Shown in pieces: positions 8,768 through 20,700 of a DNA stretch of 30,950 bases. Source of the DNA: Phallusia fumigata (taxonomy: Eukaryota; Chordata; Ascidiacea; Phlebobranchia; Ascidiidae); NCBI GenBank assembly GCA_008931825.1, contig QXVZ01024199.1:1-30950 (forward strand). The letters are read 5' to 3'. The first letter of the stretch is position 1, and the number at the start of each line of letters is the position of its first letter. Below the pieces are notes generated by a model that worked only from the letters and a program-made list of their open reading frames with translations, made no database searches and had not been told where the DNA came from. The position numbers and the translations under genes were made by a program.

Positions 8768-11700
8768 TTATGACGTTGTAAAGGCAGGACACGGGCCGAA
8801 TGCAGCTGCAGTTGTTAATTGTGACTCAGCATCAGATTTTGCCCAATCGGGAAAAACGTTCAAACCCCAAAATGCGACCCCGTATGTGTTGATAAAAACT
8901 GTAATCACCAAAACTCCGACAATGTTGAGGAGCCAGCCGGTTTTGATCTAGAAAACATGAGAAAGTGTTGGTGTCTTGAAAGTAAACAAATAAATACTAA
9001 TCTTCCAGGAAAAAACCACAAACAAAATACGACGTTAACATGATTATGCTGTGTGTCGCGCTTTGAGTGTTACCCTGAATCGGACATCGAAAGATCGGTT
9101 CGCAAAAATAAAGTTGCTAAAAAAGCTTTAATAAATTTACACAAAACCTGGCAGCAACAGTTTGTATAGGCTATTACATGCCGTTTGCATAATCCTTTAT
9201 AAATAGATTTATTACAAGGAAACTCTTTACCAAACTTCGTATAATCTTTTAAGATATAATCTAAGAATAATCTTCGCCGGTGAATTTATTAGGAAAATGA
9301 TTGCGACAAAGTTCGTTGTTATGAGCTTCAAACTACTGCTATTTCCAAAAATCATCTGACACCACAATTCGACTCTTACCAGATCTATGACTTTGAGATG
9401 TCCATACGAGAAGGCGATGGCGTTGGATGGGGTTGCTACTGGTAACATGAACGCCATGGATGAGGCGAGGACCGGTGGAAGCATCAGGTAGAGAGGGTGG
9501 ATCTCAAGCGTCACCGCCTGTCATTAAAAAATGGAAGTTTGGATGATCTGCCAATCGTGGGTTGTTTGTTTTATTTGTTTCCTCTATGGGNAAGATGTGT
9601 CGCCCCGAAACAAAGAAATAATTACTGTGATAGAAAAGGGTACAAGAAAAAGGTTTTACGGTGGTGACGAGATGAAGGCGTTATACGCTTTTAGAAGGAC
9701 GTCGGCTAACTTAAAAGGGAAATAATTACAAGTGTTTAAATGACGTCTTAAAAGTTTGATACACAAAAAAATAAACACATTGAAACACACTAATAATAAA
9801 CTCATTGCTACAAAATGTCGCATAAACAGAAATCAACATCAGTGTTGGCACAAAACATAAAACGTGGACGAAAAAACGCCTTACTGAGGCAAATCAGATG
9901 CCTTGCTTTACAAACACCCAAGTAAATTCATGATTTTTTGCGTAGGTACGCATTAATATCTTTTTATTCTATTTCGTGTGTCCTTTGCCGCAAAAAAACA
10001 AACATTTGTATGTTTAGTTACTCCGTATTCTCGCCCTAAACTTATCTAATGGCGATTTTTCCTAGATTTTTTTCTTTTTGGTCCATTTTAATTCGTAGAT
10101 ATCTAACTAACTTTGGACTTGTAATAATCATCATGCTATCCTTCATGTTTAATGGTGCACAATTTTGTCCCAGCCAACCCTAAGGTACGCGAATGGAGCC
10201 TTTGCAAACTTAGTAACCAAAAAACAAAGATAGAAACCAAACACTGTAACATCATACCATTGATTATTATGACGTTGTAAAGGCAGGACACGGGCCGAAT
10301 GCAGCTGCAGTCGTTAATTGTGACTCAGCATCAGATTTTGCCCAATCGGGAAAAACGTTCAAACCCCAAAATGCGACCCCGTATGTGTTAATAAAAACTG
10401 TGATCACCAAAACTCCGACAATGTTGAGGAGCCAGCCGGTTTTGATCTAGAAAACATGAGAAAGTGTTGGTGTCTTGAAAGTAAACAAATCAATACTAAT
10501 CTTTCAGGAAAAAACCACAAACAAAATACGACGTTAACATGATTATGCTGTGTGTCGCGCTTTGAGTGTTATTTACCCTGAACCGGACATCGAAAGATCG
10601 GTTCGCAAAAATAAAGTTGCTAAAAAACCTTTAATAAATTTACACAAAACCTGGCAGCAACAGTTTGATTTATTAAATTNCCGGACATCGAAAGATCGGT
10701 TCGCAAAAATAAAGTTGCTAAAAAACCTTTAATAAATTTACACAAAACCTGGCAGCAACAGTTTGATTTATTAAATTTATTATTTATTAGGAAAATGATT
10801 GCGACAAAGTTCGTTGTTATGAGCTTCAAACTACTGCTATTTCCAAAAATCATCTGACACCACAATTCGACTCTTACCAGATCTATGACTTTGAGATGTC
10901 CATACGAGAAGGCGATGGCGTTGGATGGGGTTGCTACTGGTAACATGAACGCCATGGATGAGGCGAGGACCGGTGGAAGCATCAGGTATAGAGGGTGGAT
11001 CTCAAGCGTCACCGCCTGTCATTAAAAAATTAAAGTTTGGATGATCTGCCAATCGTGGGTTGTTTGTTTTATTTGTTTCCTCTATGGGAGAAACAACCCA
11101 TGAATACGTTATGCACATGAGGAGTCCACAGTCGAGCTACCTGCCTCACTGCAGTTCCGTTTGATCATTTTTTATTTGGTTTATTTGGATTTCGTTCACT
11201 TCAATTTGGGTCAAAGCAACTGGTTCCACCGGGTTGCAGCAATGCCGCTTAAGTTTCTTGCTCAGGTAAACAAATACGACCGAGACAGGATTAGAACCCA
11301 CAACCTTAAAATCTGATGGCGGCATCGCTAACCACCGAATGTTTACCAAACCAGGTGTAATGACTTGGATTTTACAGTTGTCGTGTAGAATAATGCACCG
11401 CAAAAACGTGGACTCTTGGTTGAATAATTCGATTGTACTCGCTACTCGCGATCGATTGCATTCACTTTTTAATATTGCGTATGGTGGAACTGGTAAAATA
11501 GATAAATTCGATTTTGTTTAATGAACATAATAAGGAAAACCGAATCTGTGCTACACATTTGTTACACTTTGAAACGTTCGTCAAAAGTGATTGCAATCTA
11601 CTGTTAGTTTTGAAAACCTTGTTATTTGTGATGCCGTTAAATCTGTACGAGCGGGTTGTGTGACTCACCAGTTGAGCGAGGATGGGGGCAAATATAGACG

Positions 11701-14700
11701 AGGTTGCTGTGTTGTTTGAGACCTGGGTGAAAAGACAGACCAAGATAGTGCAAACCAGGCAAATCACCCAATCATCAATGCTATCATCGAAAGCCAGCAA
11801 GTCGCCCATCCATTCCGAAAATCCCGATTTCTGTGAACAAAATGATACGTTCTCGTTTTATTGTGTATACGTCAAAAGTATAAATCATAGTACACCAAGC
11901 CTACAAAAGCGTTTTCCCTTTATATTTTGCATTTTTATTCAGCAAAAAAATCTAGACTGCGGTGGGATTCGAACCCACGCCTATCCGGGGCTGGCGCTCT
12001 ACCAACTGAGCTACGCAGGCTCGGCGGTAAGCCAGCCCACAGTCGAATCACAGACACCGCTGTATGCTGCCACATGTCGGCTTCTGGCAGGGGATTGCCA
12101 CATCGGCCATATCGTGAATCATATTTGCGCATATTTAATACTGGAATCCGCCCCAAAGCTTTCATGTAGACCAACGATAGCTACACTGTTGTCTGTTGCC
12201 TTCTAAAAACTTCTAGCGGTGGATCACTTTGGCTTAAAGTCGCAGTGCAGAAAGATCACGACAAAAGTTACAATGACCGATACCTAAAAGTAACAATGAC
12301 CAAAAAAGTCGGCCGAGACTCAGCCAGCATCAGACCAACAAGTAACAAACGAGCTGTCAAAAGTCAAAACCCACTTTTTATCACACATGGCCACTTCTAT
12401 ACTGTCGTTTTAGTCAAAGAAACTTACAGTGGATCCGTCTGCTAGGGCGTAACCGCCAGCAAATAGAAACAATATATCCCATGGGAACATTCGGTGAACT
12501 GTTCGCCAGTCAAGAATGGGAGGAACTGGTTTCTTGATTTCTAAAACAAGAAATTCGCATGGAGTTCAGTTGTAACCAACTTGTATCAATGAAAATCATG
12601 CGGAAACAGTGCCAGGATATAAGATAACTTCAGAGGGGGAGGTTTCACGGAAAGTTGGGCGGCATAAAAAACTTATAAAGGCATTTGTTATTCCTTATTT
12701 AGCAAAATCCGCTTAATTTTTAGCGGAAGATTTCTACTTCCACACAAAAACTTTTCAAAAAATCAAGATATAACTGAAAGAAATCGAATAAAAAAATAAA
12801 TATTAAATTTAAGTTTCATCCTAATCCATCAAACATTTCATGCCAAAAGTGCATGGACAAACTGTAGGGGAGAAAAAAGAAAAAAAATTAAAAATTTTAC
12901 GACTGCGATTGCCTATATTTGGATTTCAAGCAATTATTACCAGACTTGGATTTGAACCCAGATCCCTTGGTTTCTAATTCATTTTTAATTTGACAACTAT
13001 TCGGAATTAACTTACTCGACCGATCTTCGTTATCCATGAAGCTCGGTTTCCGGCTGGGAAGAATGAACAAGATAAACGACATTGTGACGGCAACAGTTCC
13101 GTCTGTGACGTAACCATCAGGGAACAAGCTTACCCATCCAGGCATGAAGCCGGGTTCACGGAAGAACCAGAGTAGAGCGGTGAGAATGAAGACGACAAGC
13201 ACATTGATCTCACCCCATCTGTACATGATGAAAGTTGATTGATTAAATCTACCGCTAGGGGTCAGTAGAGAATAGAAAGGAAAAATGTTGCCGAAAATAA
13301 GATACCCAAATACATGCTTTGTAACATAGCTTGCGTGGGTGGCAAGTTATGCGTATTTTTCTACTGCACAGTCAGCATATGAGTTCACAAGTCGGTTACC
13401 TAACCGTATAATATATTCAAAGATGTGACAAAATACTCAACACTTTACGTGTACGGTTTCCGATTCAAACTCATCACAACTAACCTTATGGGTCCGAGAT
13501 TTACAACGCACCTTATGGGTCCGAGATTTACAACGCACCTTATTGTTCCGAGATTTACAACGCACCTTATTGTTCCGAGATTTACAACGCAGCTTTATTG
13601 TTCCGAGATTTACAAAGCACATTATTTATAGGCCCGAGATTTACAACGCACCTTATTTATAGGCCCGAGATTTACAACGCACCTTATTGTTCCGAGATTT
13701 ACAAAGCACCTTATTGTTCCGAGATATATAAAGCACGTTATAGGCCCGAGATTTACAACGCACCTTATGGGCCCGACATTTACAACGCAGCTTTATTGTT
13801 CCGAGATTTACAAAGCACGTTATAGGCCCGACATTTACAACGCACATTATGGACCCGAGATTTACAACGCACATTATAGGGCCGAGATTTACAACGCACA
13901 TTATGGACCCGAGATTTACAACGCACATTATAGGCCCGAGATTTACAACGCACACAACGAGTTAAATATAGCAGTGCATTGTCAACAAATAGACTCGACA
14001 TTTCTCTAGGCGTCCCTCAGGGATCCTTACTGGGCCCTTTATTATTTATTATATACATAAATGACTTTCCGAGATGCATACAATGTGGAGCGCCATTAAC
14101 GTTTGCAGATGATACGACTATTTTAATCAGTGCAAAATCCAAAATCGAACTAGAACATAAAGCCAATCATGAAATGAATGCAATTCATAATTGGCTACTT
14201 GCTATCAAACTTACCCTTAATGTGACTAAAACCAATATAATGTTATTCCATTCACGTAGACAAGGATGTGAAAAAATTGATATAAAAATAAAAGGTGAAC
14301 AATTAGAACAGGTTAAATCATTGACCTTTTTGGGGATTATTCTCAATGAAACGCTGTCTTGGAAAGAACACATCAACAAACTTTATCAAACATGTAAACG
14401 AAATCTGACACTGATAACTAAAATAAAAAACTATCTCAGTCAGGATAGTCTTTTAAGCTTATACCACTCACTCATTCTATCTCACATTCGTTATTGTATA
14501 ACAACCTGGCACCATGGACAGTCAGTGCTTACTTCAAAACTGCAAGGCATATGCAACAAGTTTATTAGGCTTCTTTCCAATTCCAAAAACTCAATGGCTA
14601 TAGAAAATACTAGAATTAGATATGGCCTGTTGACTATAAAAGAATTATATATAATGGAAACTACTTTATTAATGTATAAGCATAGCAACAACTTGCTTCC

Positions 14701-17700
14701 AGATGCATTTGCTGATACTTTTTATACTAATACAAAAACAATCCAAACCCGTGCCAACTGCATGTATGTTAAACCATCCTATAGCACTACTTTAAGTCAG
14801 CAAGCAATCCAATATATTGGCCCAAAAATGTGGAGCAATCTTCCAGAAGAGATTCGAAAATCTCATTCGACTAGGCATTTTGTAAACAACTTCACTGCTC
14901 ACTGCCTGTATGGAAATAGCACTTAATCTAACCACTGCCACGTGTGTGCTGTTTTTACTGATGCCACCAAAAATGATGTCAAGCGTTCACCCGTTACGCT
15001 TCACCAACAGCATATTGTCATATTTTCACACTGACGCATCTTTACATACTATGTCTATGTAGTTTCTGTATCGCAATGGTAGCTTTTCATCTTGTTCATT
15101 ATTCTGTGCCGTGAATTCACACTTACACGTAAATGTAACAATTAAATCTACAGCTCACGCAGCACTTTGCATGGTTTTGTGAGTCCCCGACACACAACGC
15201 CTTGTAATGACGGTGTAGCTGTAGCGCGTGCCACCTTGATCCACCAATTGTGCCCTCCATTTTTTTCGCGCCTTATAACGTCTCAACGTTGCGCAGCTAT
15301 TTCCGGCTTGGTGATTGATTTAGTGAAATTGGGTCGCTATGATTTCGTTCACCGAGCGAAATAAACTCAACTCAACTCCGAGATTTACAACGCACCTTAT
15401 GGGTCCGAGTTTGCTGTGTTCTTTTCTTATCACTTCCATAGCAGCTCTTTCACCAGCAGTAGATTCACTTTTGCCCCAAAACATCGTGATTTCTCTCCAA
15501 CTGCAAAAAGTAAACATACTTGACATAACATTTTTACCAAACTTCTCAACATCAAAGTTGAGTGAAATATCGCGAAGAAAGAAAAAGAAATCTTAAAGCG
15601 AAACAGGAATTTCAATTTGGTGAAGAGCGCCTGAACTGAACACGGAAAAGCAAATTTTCCTCTTTAATGTAGAAAATTTAAAAAAACAAAGAAATTAATG
15701 TTTGTGGACCGAAATAAGAAATTACTTGGGCCAGCCTTAACATTATGAAACTTTCGTCGAAAGGGGAAAATTCGTGGTTCGTCACTTTAGTTCCACCTCT
15801 CACACTTTCCACAAAAACAAACTTACTTGAAACCAAAGAAATACCAGCAGAGCCAGATGTAAGCCAGGAACAAGGTTACTATCGCACCAGGAAGGGCGTA
15901 GATGATCCAGTTCCCGAATGTTAACTTCACATCAGCATCCGGAAATGCTCTGATCAAAACAACCATAATGTTTTACTTATGACCTAATAATTTTACGTTT
16001 AACTTTATAGCTAGAAGGAATGCGAGAACTCTGGAGTATTTTATTTTACTACGTATATAACTATGCGTTTTAAACGTATATCTGTAGATTGCAGAGTGTA
16101 ACTCTCAAAGGCGCGATTACACTTTGGAATTTAATGCCAGAGTCACGTGATTCTGCCGCGAACGCTGATGTTAGTCGCTGTAGCGATTTAGCTTCGATAC
16201 TCACCCTAAACGAGGTGAGTTTTTACGATTTTTACCCGGGGTAACTTTTGGATTCCCACAGACCGAAAAAAGTATAAAGTCACAAACGTACTGTTCGTAC
16301 TGCCCAGCGAGTACCAGGTTAGGGGCTGTCCCCGTCAAGGTAGCAGTTCCACCAATAGTTGAAGCGAACGGAACACAAAGGGTAATCCCCGTAATAAGGC
16401 GNAATCTTCCAGAAGAGATTCGAAAATCTCATTCGACTAGGCATTTTGTAAACAACTTCACTGCTCACTGCCTGTATGGAAATAGCACTTAATCTAACCA
16501 CTGCCACGTGTGTGCTGTTTTTACTGATGCCACCAAAAATGATGTCAAGCGTTCACCCGTTACGCTTCACCAACAGCATATTGTCATATTTTCACACTGA
16601 CGCATCTTTACATACTATGTCTATGTAGTTTCTGTATCGCAATGGTAGCTTTTCATCTTGTTCATTATTCTGTGCCGTGAATTCACACTTACACGTAAAT
16701 GTAACAATTAAATCTACAGCTCACGCAGCACTTTGCATGGTTTTGTGAGTCCCCGACACACAACGCCTTGTAATGACGGTGTAGCTGTAGCGCGTGCCAC
16801 CTTGATCCACCAATTGTGCCCTCCATTTTTTTCGCGCCTTATAACGTCTCAACGTTGCGCAGCTATTTCCGGCTTGGTGATTGATTTAGTGAAATTGGGT
16901 CGCTATTATTTCGTTCACCGAGCGAAATAAACTCAACTCAACTCCGAGATTTACAACGCACCTTATGGTTCCGAGTTTGCTGTGTTCTTTTCTTATCACT
17001 TCCATAGCAGCTCTTTCACCAGCAGTAGATTCACTTTTGCCCCAAAACATCGTGATTTCTCTCCAACTGCAAAAAGTAAACATACTTGACATAACATTTT
17101 TACCAAACTTCTCAACATCAAAGTTGAGTGAAATATCGCGAAGAAAGAAAAAGAAATCTTTAAGCGAAACAGGAATTTCAATTTGGTGAAGAGCGCCTGA
17201 CCTGAACACGGAAAAGCAAATTTTCCTCTTTAATGTAGAAAATTTAAAAAAACAAAGAAATTAATGTTTGTGGACCGAAATAAGAAATTACTTGGGCCAG
17301 CCTTAACATTATGAAACTTTCGTCGAAAGGGGAAAATTCGTGGTTTGTCACTTTAGTTCCACCTCTCACACTTTCCACAAAAACAAACTTACTTGAAACC
17401 AAAGAAATACCAGCAGAGCCAGATGTAAGCCAGGAACAAGGTTACTATCGCACCAGGAAGGGCGTAGATGATCCAGTTCCCGAATGTTAACTTCACATCA
17501 GCATCCGGAAATGCTCTGATCAAAACAACCATAATGTTTTACTTATGACCTAATAATTTTACGTTTAACTTTATAGCTAGAAGGAATGCGAGAACTCTGG
17601 AGTATTTTATTTTACTACGTATATAACTATGCGTTTTAAACGTATATCTGTAGATTGCAGAGTGTAACTCTCAAAGGCGCGATTACACTTTGGAATTTAA

Positions 17701-20700
17701 TGCCAGAGTCACGTGATTCTGCCGCGAACGCTGATGTTAGTCGCTGTAGCGATTTAGCTTCGATACTCACCCTAAACGAGGTGAGTTTTTACGATTTTTA
17801 CCCGGGGTAACTTTTGGATTCCCACAGACCGAAAAAAGTATAAAGTCACAAACGTACTGTTCGTACTGCCCAGCGAGTACCAGGTTAGGGGCTGTCCCCG
17901 TCAAGGTAGCAGTTCCACCAATAGTTGAAGCGAACGGAACACAAAGGGTAATCCCCGTAATAAGGCGCTCCATTCGTTTTCGTTCAGCACGCTCATAAAC
18001 CTCGAAGTCCTGGAAAAATGTATTTGGAAGTTGAGATTCGAATCCCTGCGCTTCGAAGGCCGAGATTTATCAAAATCCAAACGCTAAAGAAGTTTGGAAA
18101 ACAACCCAACTACAATAATCAACTAAATTTGGTTTGACTTTTGTTTGAGTTTGTTGGTTGTACTTCTATTGCAACAAACGATTAAATGAAAAAGTGAAGC
18201 TAAGTTTAGGAGAAAAGTTTTTATATTAAGTTTGTTTAAATAAAGAGAATTTAAAGATTGATTTTGGAACAAGATAATCTGGAACTTACATCGATTGTCT
18301 CTGGTTCGGAAATTTCTTTTTCTGAATTCTTATCAGTGAAATCATCAGCTTCTGATAACGAACTTTCATCCAAATCAACCTGGGGTGCATAAAATGTATC
18401 AGAAAACATTTTATTGCTAAGTTGACTAGAAATAGTGTGCCAGGCCTGTAAGAGGCGTTACACCGAATCGGAGGCGGCCTTCTAAATCAGAGGCGGCCGT
18501 ATAACCTACATATGAGTTTGCTGTTATCGTCAGCCTGCATGAAAGCTTCAGGGCAGATTTTAAAAACTAACTCATATATATTTTATATTCAGTAGAGATT
18601 AAAAATATCGCATTACGCCAGGCCCGCAAGAGGTTTAAGTAAATCATAGTCGGTCTTCCAAGCATTTCTATTCATTAAGGCGAAAATCTAGACTGCGGTG
18701 GGATTCGAACGCACGACAGAAGTCTATAATCTGGTTTTAAAATACTTTGTGACGTAACAATACCTACTGTGAACATTATATTGTCGTAGAATGACGTAGA
18801 TTGGGAAATACCCGCCGGCAGGTCTTTCTGGATCGAATGTTCGTCAGATTTTTTGCTGAGGTTATTTCTTTTCTTTATTGACAAAAAAAGTTCAATTGGT
18901 AATTGTGTGGGAGCAACACAACATTTCAAAGAATCTATCAAAATTGGAGAATAATTTGAAGCTTCTACCATTTTTGTTGGCAACAACCGACATGCAAAGA
19001 GAATAGAAGACTTTAAAGCTAAAAGGAGAACGTCTTTAATCTAATATGTTTCATTAAAACAATTTAATTAACACTGATCCGTGCATCGTAGTAAGAAAGA
19101 TATGTACAGAATTTTTATTGCAGAAAAAATATATATTCTGTCGTCAGTTGCGGGGGTTGGGAGGTGGGGACTTTGGGGCGATGATCCTTAACATTTTTAA
19201 CTGCGCGTTAGGGTAGGTTACCCCTGAAAAAACTTTAGGCCATTATAATTAGCCCATAAAATTGTGAATATAATCTTATTTGTTCATAAAGTTTTCGAGG
19301 GTTATATCATGAAGAGTTTATTGTCTGGTGCTCCTCTGTGTTGCACGCAACAACACAATAACGTATCCGGTTCAGGAACACAGCTGACCTCACCTTTTCG
19401 AAGGTTCTTTCAGCATCGGCTTTCAGTTCGTTGAAAACCGCTTCAACGATGGGAAGCATCATTGCAGTTGTGGCGGTCGTACTTATCCACATCGACAAGA
19501 AGAAAGTTATCGCCATAAAACCGAACATTAAGCTGGAAATTCAATTTGTTGTCATAAAAGTAAAGTACAGGAAAAATTTTCCTTTATCTAAGGGAGGAGG
19601 TCATATTTCCGAAAGCAGGGGTCGGAAGCTTTTGCATTAAAACCGCCATTCGCCCCCCTTACCACCAAATAAACTGCTTTACAAGCCCTATGTTTACACT
19701 AATTAAAGGTAAAGGAACTTCTGTTTTATGGAGGACTGTTGTAGAGCGCTACTTTTATAAAAATGAGTCGTAACCAAAATGATTGGAATGCTGTTTCTTT
19801 GGGTCGCGGGAGCCAGATAGAGAGGTTAACGAGCGGTGGGTTGCCAACCTCCTGGTCTAAAGGTTATCGCCACTGATTTATCCTCGCAAGGTTGTTGGTT
19901 CTCGTCTCCTCACGGTCGCCTGTGTTTTCCTAAGCAACAAACTTAAGCACCATTGTCCCAACCCAGTGCCACCCGATGGGATAACCCAAATTGCCCTCAA
20001 CATTTTTAACAAGCATTCACGAATTGTTGCCGGCTTGCGCTCGCAAGGTTGTGGGTTCTAATCCTGTCTCGGTCGCTTGTGTTTCTTGGGCAGAAAACTC
20101 AAGGCGCATTGTTCTGATTTAGACCAGGTCAGTAACAATTTAATCCTTCGGCAACCTACGCTCTTGGCTTCGCTCCAACAATCATCAAAATCCTCAGCGC
20201 CGTCCTTTTGTGCAGCCCAGTAACTTCGACCGCTATGGCGATGAGCAATCCTCCCACGAACAACCAGCTGCTGTCTCGGAAAAAAGCCGCGCTCACTTCC
20301 GCTCCCGTCATGATCCCGCTCATCGGGAAGATTATCAGAGGCAGGAATGACGTCACTGCGAGGGGAATCACCTCTGCGATCCNCTGCTGTCTCGGAAAAA
20401 AGCCGCGCTCACTTCCGCTCCCGTCATGATCCCGCTCATCGGGAAGATTATCAGAGGCAGGAATGACGTCACTGCGAGGGGAATCACCTCTGCGATCCAG
20501 TAAATCGCCATGAGGAGGATTGTGTAGCCGCAAGCCGCCTCCTGGAAAGGGGAAAAATATTTTAGAATACAGGCGCGATGGGGTTTGAACCAATCGTGTT
20601 GTGATTAAAACATAAAACATGCACTTTCACTTCTTTAAGAACAGACTCATCATGGACTCATGAATATGTACTCGGGTTCAATCAATTACGGATATTTGTT

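Larger units (their letters stand above)
8093..11088. repeat. About 1.4-1.5 kb direct duplication across N 9591, carrying SLC13 exons 11 and 12 twice
   Basis: 8093-9590 and 9592-11088 align along their whole length, with frequent single-base differences (estimated at 1-2%) and one indel of about 100 bp in the intron between exons 11 and 12: bases from about 9168 to 9290 are replaced by a short AT stretch in the second copy. Both copies keep intact exon 11 (9517-9380; 11015-10878) and exon 12 (8947-8768; 10446-10267). The divergence and the indel suit two haplotypes placed in tandem. A real tandem duplication is less likely because the boundary coincides exactly with the N. Confidence 0.85.

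Noticed and set aside
11682-12206. 174-codon plus-strand open frame
   Set aside because: It is the antisense shadow of SLC13 exon 10 running on into the tRNA-like element; it has no homology of its own.
13460-13953. Possible CRISPR-like array
   Set aside because: The units are directly adjacent with no unique spacers, and they match an exon-intron junction in a eukaryotic gene; it is a minisatellite.
13425-14009. Long open frames on both strands through the minisatellite, as possible repeat proteins
   Set aside because: They arise because 27 is divisible by three. There is no independent start or promoter, and the plus-strand frame is antisense. Only the possible in-frame extension of SLC13 exon 7 is kept, as a finding.
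16200-16222. Small hairpin CTCACC/GGTGAG next to SLC13 exon 5
   Set aside because: Only a 6-bp stem in an intron, present in both duplicate copies; not distinguishable from chance.
8093-17967. Real tandem exon duplication in SLC13 (mutually exclusive exons)
   Set aside because: Each duplicate begins or ends exactly at an N, one copy is cut inside exon 5, and the copies are near-identical in introns as well as exons.
18691-18717. tRNA gene on the minus strand
   Set aside because: Only the T arm is present, with a broken stem pair; no D or anticodon arm. Kept as a SINE-like fragment.
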